Origin: Bacteroidales bacterium
Lineage (GTDB): Bacteria > Bacteroidota > Bacteroidia > Bacteroidales > F082
Length of the DNA stretch: 64,000 nt
Direction: 5' to 3'
Assembly: GCA_017645275.1 (NCBI GenBank)
Contig: JAGCPH010000052.1
Coordinates: forward strand, 1 to 64,000
The notes under the pieces are model-generated. The model was given only the letters and a program-made list of their open reading frames with translations, had not been told where the DNA came from and searched no databases. Every line of letters starts with the position of its first letter. The first letter of the stretch is position 1. Both the position numbers and the translations under genes were made by a program. Of this stretch, positions 1-6,340 are shown piece by piece.

Positions 1-2697
1 AGGAGCGTGTGAGATGATATTGTCGCCCTGAGGTGCCTTGCCGTCCTCGATGTCTTTGATTTCCTGACGAATCTTAATCATCGCGTCGACGAATCTGTCG
101 AGTTCTGCCAACGGCTCGCTCTCGGTAGGTTCGACCATCAAAGTCTCGTGAACCGGGAATGCCACTGTTGGTGCGTGGAAACCATAGTCCATCAGACGTT
201 TTGCGATGTCGATAGCCGCCACACCTGTTGTCTTGTTGATCTGGTTGATGTCGAGAATCATCTCGTGTGCAACGTGACCGTGGTTGCCGGTATAAAGGAT
301 CGGATAGTAATCTTTAAGTCTGTCTTTCAGATAGTTAGCGTTGAGGATAGCACCCATTGTAGCCTTCTTCAAGCCCTCGCCGCCCAACATCTTGAGGTAG
401 CAGTAGGTGATTGTGAGGATCTGTGCACTACCGAATGGAGCTGCTGACACTGCGCCTTTCTGTTCTGAGCCACCAGTCTTGAAGCAGACATGGCTTGGCA
501 GGAATGGTACGAGGTGTTCTGCAACGCCGATAGGACCTACGCCAGGACCACCACCGCCGTGAGGGATAGCGAATGTCTTGTGCAGGTTGAGGTGGCAGAC
601 GTCAGCACCGATGAAGCCTGGGCATGTGAGGCCGACCTGTGCGTTCATGTTGGCACCGTCCATATAGACCTGACCGCCGTTGTCATGAACGATCTTCACG
701 AGTGTGCGGATGCCGTCCTCATAGATACCGTGTGTTGAAGGATATGTCACCATGAAAGCTGCAAGAGTGTCTTTGTACTGCTCGGCTTTCTCTTTGGCGT
801 CGGCGAGGTCGATGTTACCGTGGTCATCGCATTTCACAACGACGACCTGCAGACCTGCCATGGCTGCTGATGCAGGGTTGGTTCCGTGTGCTGATGCAGG
901 GATCAGGCAGATGTTACGGTTGCCTTCGCCTTTTGCCTCCTGGTAACGGCGGATTGTCATCAAGCCTGCATATTCACCGCTTGCGCCTGAGTTAGGCATG
1001 AACGAGATACCTTTGAAGCCTGTGATTTCGCAAAGGTCTTTCTCCATCTCGTTGATCATCTCGAGATAACCTTCAGCCTGCTCTGCAGGAACGAATGGGT
1101 GGATATTGGCGAACTCTGGCCAGCTGAGTGCGAACATCGATGTAGCCGGGTTCAGCTTCATGGTGCATGAGCCGAGCGGGATCATCGAGCGGTTCAAGCT
1201 GAGGTCGCGGTCCTCGAGTTTCTTCATGTAACGCATCATGTCGGTCTCGCTGCGATATTTCGAGAACACTGGGGCTGTAAGGTATGGAGATGTTCTTCTC
1301 ATGCCTTCCTGGATGCCGCAGAAACTCTGGCAGTTAGGGTCGCAGACAAGCTCTTCGTGTTTCTTGCCGAGGGCTTCAGCCACCACCTCGCCTATCTCGT
1401 TGAGGTCTTCGCGGCTTGTAGTCTCGTCGATGCTGATGCCGAAGTGCTGTTTATCAATGATGCGGAAGTTCATTCCGTGTTTCTCAGCAACCTCTTTCAC
1501 TTTGCATGTGCAGGCGCCTTCAGGAAGCTCGAACAGCAATGTGTCGAAGAAGTATTTGTTGAGCTGCTTCACGCCGAGTTTTGCCAACTCTGAGGTGAGT
1601 TTTCCAGCGAGGCAGTTGATATGATGTGCAATTTCTTTAATGCCGTCCTGTCCGTGATAGATTGCATAGAATCCCGACATGATGGCGAGTAAAGCCTGAG
1701 CTGTGCAGATGTTTGAAGTAGCTTTCTCACGTTTGATGTGCTGCTCACGTGTCTGCAATGCGAGACGATATGCAGGGTTGCCAAGGGCATCTTTCGAGAT
1801 ACCGATGATACGGCCTGGCATCGAGCGTTTGTAAGCCTCTGTCGTAGCGAAGTATCCTGCGTGTGGGCCGCCGAATGCCATCGGGAGACCGAAGCGCTGG
1901 TTGCTGCCGAACACCACGTCAGCGCCCCATTCGCCTGGAGGCGTGATGAGTGCCAAGCTCATGAGGTCAGCGGCGACACCGACTTGCATGCCTTTTTCTT
2001 TCCAAACCTTAACACTTTCGCGGTAGTCGATGACTTCACCGAACTGGTTAGGATTCTGGACGATGACACCGAAGTACTCCTCACCTGCGTTGAAATTCTT
2101 GATATCATCAACAACGACTTCGATTCCGAGGAAGTGAGCACGTGTCTTGATAACCTCGATTGTCTGTGGAAACATGTCGTTTGCCACGAAAATCTTGTTC
2201 ACATTGGCTTTCACCTGTGCGCGTGAACGTTCGTGGTAGAACATGAGCATTGTCTCAGCGGCTGCTGTGGCCTCGTCGAGTAATGAAGCGTTTGCCAAAG
2301 GCATTGCGGTCATGTCGCTGATAACGGTCTGGAAGTTGAGCAAAGCCTCAAGACGGCCCTGTGAAACCTCAGCCTGATAAGGAGTATATGAGGTGTACCA
2401 GCCCGGATTCTCAAGGATGTTACGTGTGATGACGCCTGGAGTAATCACATTGTAGTAACCCATTCCGATGTAGCTGCGGAACTGTTTGTTCTTCGCGCCA
2501 ATCGCCTTGAGGTGGCTGATGCATTCGTATTCGTTCATTCCGCGACCGATATTGAGGTCGTTTTTCAGACGGATATCCGGAGAAATAATCTCATCGACGA
2601 GCTGTTCGGTCGATTTCACGCCAATGACCTTAAGCATTCTTTCAACATCTGCTTCTGTCGGACCATTGTGACGTTTAATGAAGTTGTTGTTAATCAT
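1..2697 (-). CDS. gcvP: Glycine dehydrogenase (decarboxylating), P-protein; 3' end outside window
   Basis: P-protein of the glycine cleavage system: PLP-dependent decarboxylation of glycine and transfer of the aminomethyl group to the lipoyl arm of GcvH in the cytoplasm. I read 899 codons without a stop from the ATG at 2697 to the window edge, so roughly the last 50 residues of a usual ~950-residue single-chain enzyme are missing. The N-terminal half has the MINNNFIKRHNGP start and GMGYYNVITPGVI; the C-terminal half has the PLP site NLHKTFAIPHGGGGPG with the Schiff-base lysine at K707, just before a glycine-rich loop. N- and C-terminal P-protein domains are in one chain, unlike the split GcvPA/GcvPB form. 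No gcvH or gcvT is visible. A -7 box lies 40 bp upstream. Confidence 0.97.
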   Translation of the reverse strand, partial: MINNNFIKRHNGPTEADVERMLKVIGVKSTEQLVDEIISPDIRLKNDLNIGRGMNEYECISHLKAIGAKNKQFRSYIGMGYYNVITPGVITRNILENPGWYTSYTPYQAEVSQGRLEALLNFQTVISDMTAMPLANASLLDEATAAAETMLMFYHERSRAQVKANVNKIFVANDMFPQTIEVIKTRAHFLGIEVVVDDIKNFNAGEEYFGVIVQNPNQFGEVIDYRESVKVWKEKGMQVGVAADLMSLALITPPGEWGADVVFGSNQRFGLPMAFGGPHAGYFATTEAYKRSMPGRIIGISKDALGNPAYRLALQTREQHIKREKATSNICTAQALLAIMSGFYAIYHGQDGIKEIAHHINCLAGKLTSELAKLGVKQLNKYFFDTLLFELPEGACTCKVKEVAEKHGMNFRIIDKQHFGISIDETTSREDLNEIGEVVAEALGKKHEELVCDPNCQSFCGIQEGMRRTSPYLTAPVFSKYRSETDMMRYMKKLEDRDLSLNRSMIPLGSCTMKLNPATSMFALSWPEFANIHPFVPAEQAEGYLEMINEMEKDLCEITGFKGISFMPNSGASGEYAGLMTIRRYQEAKGEGNRNICLIPASAHGTNPASAAMAGLQVVVVKCDDHGNIDLADAKEKAEQYKDTLAAFMVTYPSTHGIYEDGIRTLVKIVHDNGGQVYMDGANMNAQVGLTCPGFIGADVCHLNLHKTFAIPHGGGGPGVGPIGVAEHLVPFLPSHVCFKTGGSEQKGAVSAAPFGSAQILTITYCYLKMLGGEGLKKATMGAILNANYLKDRLKDYYPILYTGNHGHVAHEMILDINQINKTTGVAAIDIAKRLMDYGFHAPTVAFPVHETLMVEPTESEPLAELDRFVDAMIKIRQEIKDIEDGKAPQGDNIISHAP

Positions 2698-2736
2698 AGA
2701 GTTATATTTTGATTTGTTATTAATCTTAAAAACGTG

Positions 2737-2744
2737 CAAATTTA
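2737..2744 (-). promoter_or_regulatory. Promoter -7 box for gcvP
   Basis: TAAATTTG on the minus strand matches the Bacteroidota TAnnTTTG -7 consensus. It would start transcription near 2730, giving a leader of about 33 nt. No clear TTTG -33 element at the usual 19-21 nt spacing. Confidence 0.5.
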
Positions 2745-2776
2745 AGTTTTTTTATTCAATTTTGGAAAAATTTTTA

Positions 2777-2784
2777 TAATTTTG
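2777..2784 (+). promoter_or_regulatory. Promoter -7 box for the 2805 lipoprotein gene
   Basis: TAATTTTG matches TAnnTTTG and lies 20 bp before the ATG at 2805, so the leader is only about 14 nt. It is back to back with the gcvP box. Confidence 0.55.
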
Positions 2785-2804
2785 CATCATAAATTTTAAC
2801 TGAT

Positions 2805-3557
2805 ATGAAAAAGGTATTGTTTTACATGATTATTTTGGCAGTTTTTGCCACAGGTTGCAAGAAAGATGAAAAGTCAAAATCGTTGGATTACAGCGGCTCG
2901 GCAAATGTCACTATAGCCTTGAGAGATTCTTTCAGATTGCCAGTTTCTTCTGATTATGACATCAGTTACAGCTCATCTGACAACATGTATGTGACTGTTT
3001 CGAGCGACGGCGTGGTTTATGGCAAAAACGTAGGTAGCGCCGATATCACCATGTCGAATGGCTTTGAAAGCATTACCGTGAGAGTGGATGTCGACCTTTT
3101 CATTGAGCCGACATTTGAATTCGGCTGCGCACCAAGCCATATCAGAGCACTTTACGGATCGCCATATCAGTCAGGTTATAACCCGGATGGCATCCTCGTC
3201 TATCAGTACACCGCCAACCAAGGTTATTCGTATGCCTGCGGCGAGATGGATTTCTTCTTTGATGAAGGAAGTTATTATGAATCAGACGTTTACATCAGAC
3301 CATCGGTCGAGTTTCTGTTAGACAATTATCTTACCGACAACTTCAACCACGCCTATGACGTGCAGGACACTATCTCTCCCGACACAATCATCACGGTCTC
3401 GATTTTCAGAAATAAGATGGATGAAAATATCATTTGCGGAAAACGTCTTGCTTTGAATCAGTGGAACGAGATTCTTCTGTTCTATTTCAGAGCTGAAGAG
3501 AACAAGGTAGCCAAATCTTTGTATATCCGTCCGCGCTCCTCAAAGTTACGGTATTGA
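2805..3557 (+). CDS. Lipoprotein with a BIG2-like N-terminal domain, function unknown
   Basis: A 250-residue lipoprotein. The signal peptide ends in the lipobox FATGC with the acylated cysteine at C18, followed by KKDEK, so it is probably exported to the outer membrane. Residues about 30-95 resemble a bacterial Ig-like group 2 domain (YSSSD, VSSDGVVYGKNVGSADIT). Residues 100-250 are rich in Tyr, Asp and Phe and I do not recognise them. The last 25 codons run antisense through the 3' end of murD (3482-3557), giving a basic tail (RPRSSKLRY) unlike the acidic body; this may be a recent read-through extension. Moderate confidence in the Ig-like call; no function can be assigned. Confidence 0.85.
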   Translation: MKKVLFYMIILAVFATGCKKDEKSKSLDYSGSANVTIALRDSFRLPVSSDYDISYSSSDNMYVTVSSDGVVYGKNVGSADITMSNGFESITVRVDVDLFIEPTFEFGCAPSHIRALYGSPYQSGYNPDGILVYQYTANQGYSYACGEMDFFFDEGSYYESDVYIRPSVEFLLDNYLTDNFNHAYDVQDTISPDTIITVSIFRNKMDENIICGKRLALNQWNEILLFYFRAEENKVAKSLYIRPRSSKLRY

Positions 3558-4792
3558 TCATAGCTGGCGGCGGCTGGCGAAAGCAGGCACACGTCACCGG
3601 ATTTAGATTCAGACTTAATAATTTCAAAGGCTTCGTTGAGGTCTTTGAAATTTTTTATATCTCCTTGATAACCAGCATTTTGCAGCATCTCAAACATACG
3701 ATGTCCCGCCTTGCCGGTGTAAAGGATATGCATGACAGGATTTTTTGTCAGATAATCGATTAAAGGAGTGTAGTCAATCTCGCGGTCGAAGCCTCCGAGA
3801 AGCAGGAACGTCACGTTTTTGATGGTCTGCATAGCTGCTATGGCCGCCTGCGGTATGGTCGAGATACTGTCGTTGTAGAACGTCACGCCGCCGAACGTGC
3901 CAACGAGCTCCTGACGGTGCTCTAATGGCTTGAAAGTGTAAAGATGAGGTATCACATCATCTATGGTAACACCGAAAGCATGAATTGCACACAATGCCGC
4001 CTTGATATTCAATCGGTTATGGTCACCTTTTAAAGGAACTTTTTCCCAATCGACATCGAAATCGTAATACTGATAATTGAGCGAATGAATCATCAGTTCG
4101 GCGGCTTCGTAACAGAATTCGTCAGTGGTGACAGCCCAGTCGCAGTCGCTCATCTTCTTGATAATGTTGAACTTAGCGTCGCGATAAGCATTGAAAGTCC
4201 CGAAATGGTCGAGATGTTCCTCAAACACATTGAGCAGGATCCCGATGTGCGGGCTACGGTGGATAAACTGCAGTTGATGAGCCGAAAGCTCAAACACGAT
4301 TATGGTGCTGTTACTGATGTTTTCAATGACATCGAAAATCGGGATGCCAATATTTCCTGCCAAAATAGCGTCTCTCCCCGACTCTTTCAACAGATGATAT
4401 ATCAAAGTCGAAGTGGTGCTCTTGCCTTTTGTGCCAGTGATTCCTATTATTTGGCTATGAAACTCCTCCAAAAACAAATCGGTCTGTGAAGTGATTTTTG
4501 ACAAATCGACGTTTTTGTTCAACAAAGAGATACCTGGAGTTTTCAGCACTATATCGTAGTCATTGATGGCATCAAAGTAATTATCGCCGAAATAAAGCTT
4601 AGGACTCGTCGGATCATTAGGATTGACTGACAAATCCTTAAACGCAGCCTCGTTTTTGTCGGCGATTCCTACCTCAGCGTGAGGCAGAAATTTCTTTAAA
4701 AACGCCAGCGACGACTTGCCCTCGCGTCCGAAACCGAGTATCAGGATGCGCTTACCGCGAAGACGCTTGAATATGGTGTTGATCCTAACCAT
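3482..4792 (-). CDS. murD: UDP-N-acetylmuramoyl-L-alanine--glutamate ligase, MurD2-like
   Basis: Mur ligase of 436 residues that adds glutamate to UDP-MurNAc-L-Ala in cytoplasmic peptidoglycan precursor synthesis. N-terminal Rossmann region GKRILILGFGREGKSS; ATP P-loop GTKGKST at 120-126; central-domain NVFEEHLDHFG then K207 in the place of the carbamylated lysine; C-terminal GGFDREID and SPAAASYDQYRNFEERG. The usual MurD motif DSKATN is replaced by NDSISTIP (307-314), in the region that contacts D-Glu in classical MurD. It overlaps by 8 bp the upstream MurL-like gene and is not in a dcw cluster. Together these suggest the MurD2 subfamily, which adds L-Glu that MurL then epimerises. MurD family is certain; the L-Glu preference is inference. 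Confidence 0.92.
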   Translation of the reverse strand: MVRINTIFKRLRGKRILILGFGREGKSSLAFLKKFLPHAEVGIADKNEAAFKDLSVNPNDPTSPKLYFGDNYFDAINDYDIVLKTPGISLLNKNVDLSKITSQTDLFLEEFHSQIIGITGTKGKSTTSTLIYHLLKESGRDAILAGNIGIPIFDVIENISNSTIIVFELSAHQLQFIHRSPHIGILLNVFEEHLDHFGTFNAYRDAKFNIIKKMSDCDWAVTTDEFCYEAAELMIHSLNYQYYDFDVDWEKVPLKGDHNRLNIKAALCAIHAFGVTIDDVIPHLYTFKPLEHRQELVGTFGGVTFYNDSISTIPQAAIAAMQTIKNVTFLLLGGFDREIDYTPLIDYLTKNPVMHILYTGKAGHRMFEMLQNAGYQGDIKNFKDLNEAFEIIKSESKSGDVCLLSPAAASYDQYRNFEERGRIYKDLATLFSSALK

Positions 4793-6191
4793 GGAGCGCC
4801 TCCTTCATGATGTTTTCGAACAATTCCGGCAGGTTGTTGCCTTCATCGTACTGCGCGACATAGTCTTCAACGGTCATATCGTCGGTTTTTGCCACTCCGT
4901 CGAGTATCGTATCTCTCAGATTATCATCGGTTTGCAGAATTTTATTGACGCAGGCCCTCACCTCACCGACGGTGCCGACACATTCGAATGGCTTCACCTC
5001 CACCGAGCCGTCGAGCTGGTATAATGTATGACGCAAGTCGTTGTCTTTCAACAGGTCTTTGCCAAAAATGTCGGTCAGCTCGCTTCTTTTCAGGAATGGT
5101 GACAATGCCAGCCATGTGAACAGACATTTCGGGCACTTGCCACACCATGAGTCGGTCTTCGAGCCCGCGTTGCAACTCCTGAACACCTTATGGTAGTCGT
5201 TGGCACGGCTGAAAAACCTTGCAATCTGCAGCTCGTTGAGCGGACGCAGGAAGCTAAAGTATTGAATATCAGTGTCGATATATTTCTTGACGTAATCTCT
5301 GAAGTCGTTTTCAAATGCCACCGACTTGCTGTACTGATGGTTGATCTCGGTGTCAGGCACTGTCGGCTCGTTTGCTGACGACTCGTTCGACAGCGCGATG
5401 TACTTCGATTTTGTAGCAAAGCCCAACAAAACAGTATAAAATGCCAGCATAGCCGAGAACGGAGTATGGCCGTTCAGATAGCCTTCAGCGTTCATTTTCA
5501 GCATCGTTGGGTCGAGCGTCCTTTTGATGATTGCGGTCTGCTCTTCAGTGTAACCTGCCGCCGTAACACAGTCTCTAGTGGCTCCTCTAGGATTGATTAT
5601 CAACGGGATAGCAGGAATACGATTCTTCAGCAGTTCAAGTGTTACTACCGAGTCTTTGCCGCCACCAACAGGTATCAAAGTGCGTTCGTGCAACAAATTG
5701 TATGCCGGTGATTTCTCGACTGCGCTTCGCTCCGCTCGAAATGACGTTAACGTCATAAATTCATTGATATCCGTCTTAATCCCATTGACATAGAAAAACT
5801 CACCTAACCCATTGAAATACAGCTTCTTCCACCATCGTATCTGTTCCTCGTCGAGTGCAAACGGCTTGACAATCACCTGTTTCGGGCACGCTATCTTCCA
5901 ATAGCTTATCAGCTCGATCATGCCAATGTTGAAGATGATATTGTCGAGAAGCGGCTTCGGGATGTCGTTCCAGTGGTAAAATGAGCGTGAAGGAATTTTA
6001 AAGTTTGGATGAAACTCAACATTTAAAGGATTTCTCGACTCCGCTTCGCTTCGCTCGAAATGACAATATGGCTTCAAAACAAAGTCAAAAACAGCACTAA
6101 ACTCCCCGTTTTCCACTGAATAATGGAAATCTTCGTAGATGAACGACTCAAAAGTCGCCCTCAATGAGTCATATTTCGCCTGGTTTGACAT
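4785..6191 (-). CDS. murL: MurL-like UDP-MurNAc-L-Ala-L-Glu epimerase (PP-loop protein)
   Basis: A 468-residue protein with an ATP-pyrophosphatase type loop, PVGGGKDSVVTLELL (GGGKDS about 176-181), then RGATRDCVTAAGYT and a C-terminal cysteine cluster SCNAG...WCGKCPKC. This fits MurL, the ATP-dependent enzyme that epimerises the terminal L-Glu of UDP-MurNAc-L-Ala-L-Glu, which in Xanthomonas is encoded beside MurD2. Here the ligase gene overlaps the 3' end by 8 bp, strong support. I start at the ATG at 6191 (MSNQAKYDS) because an upstream in-frame ATG at 6218 lies only 5 bp from the -7 box. Two in-frame family A repeats are translated as CHFERSEAESRNP (43-55) and SFRAERSAVEKSP (150-162). The alternative is another PP-loop enzyme; the pairing makes MurL the best call. 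Confidence 0.8.
   Translation of the reverse strand: MSNQAKYDSLRATFESFIYEDFHYSVENGEFSAVFDFVLKPYCHFERSEAESRNPLNVEFHPNFKIPSRSFYHWNDIPKPLLDNIIFNIGMIELISYWKIACPKQVIVKPFALDEEQIRWWKKLYFNGLGEFFYVNGIKTDINEFMTLTSFRAERSAVEKSPAYNLLHERTLIPVGGGKDSVVTLELLKNRIPAIPLIINPRGATRDCVTAAGYTEEQTAIIKRTLDPTMLKMNAEGYLNGHTPFSAMLAFYTVLLGFATKSKYIALSNESSANEPTVPDTEINHQYSKSVAFENDFRDYVKKYIDTDIQYFSFLRPLNELQIARFFSRANDYHKVFRSCNAGSKTDSWCGKCPKCLFTWLALSPFLKRSELTDIFGKDLLKDNDLRHTLYQLDGSVEVKPFECVGTVGEVRACVNKILQTDDNLRDTILDGVAKTDDMTVEDYVAQYDEGNNLPELFENIMKEALHG
5706..5745 (-). repeat. Family A half element inside murL (frame 1)
   Basis: Minus strand reads GTCATTTCGAGCGGAGCGAA then GCGCAGTCGAGAAATCACC, an arm of the family A element. It is translated SFRAERSAVEKSP. 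The palindrome TGACGTTAACGTCA adjoins one edge. Confidence 0.85.
6027..6066 (-). repeat. Family A half element inside murL (frame 2)
   Basis: Minus strand reads TGTCATTTCGAGCGAAGCGA then AGCGGAGTCGAGAAATCC. It lies in the same orientation as the 5706 copy but in a different reading frame, giving CHFERSEAESRNP. Both frames of the element are open. Confidence 0.85.
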
Positions 6192-6222
6192 TGTTTTACG
6201 ATTTCGCTCACAATACAAGCTA

Positions 6223-6230
6223 CAAAATTA
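6223..6230 (-). promoter_or_regulatory. Promoter -7 box for murL-murD
   Basis: TAATTTTG on the minus strand. Transcription would start near 6216, downstream of the possible ATG at 6218, which rules that start out and favours 6191. Confidence 0.55.
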
Positions 6231-6299
6231 AATAAAAATTTAATACTTATATTTATTTTTTTGAGATTTATTCACTAAAAGTGAATGCTTTCGCAAGCT

Positions 6300-6336
6300 C
6301 AGTTCTCCACTACGCTTCGCTTCGGTCGAAATGACA
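6300..6336. repeat. Family A half element, intergenic
   Basis: AGTTCTCCACTACGCTTCGC followed by TTCGGTCGAAATGACAGG, just downstream of the GH3/beta-lactamase stop. No partner arm is present. Confidence 0.75.
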
Positions 6337-6340
6337 GGGT

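Noticed and set aside
6271..6285. TTCACT-AAA-AGTGAA hairpin as terminator of the GH3/beta-lactamase operon
   Set aside because: The stem is only 6 bp of mixed AT and no T run follows it on the minus strand.
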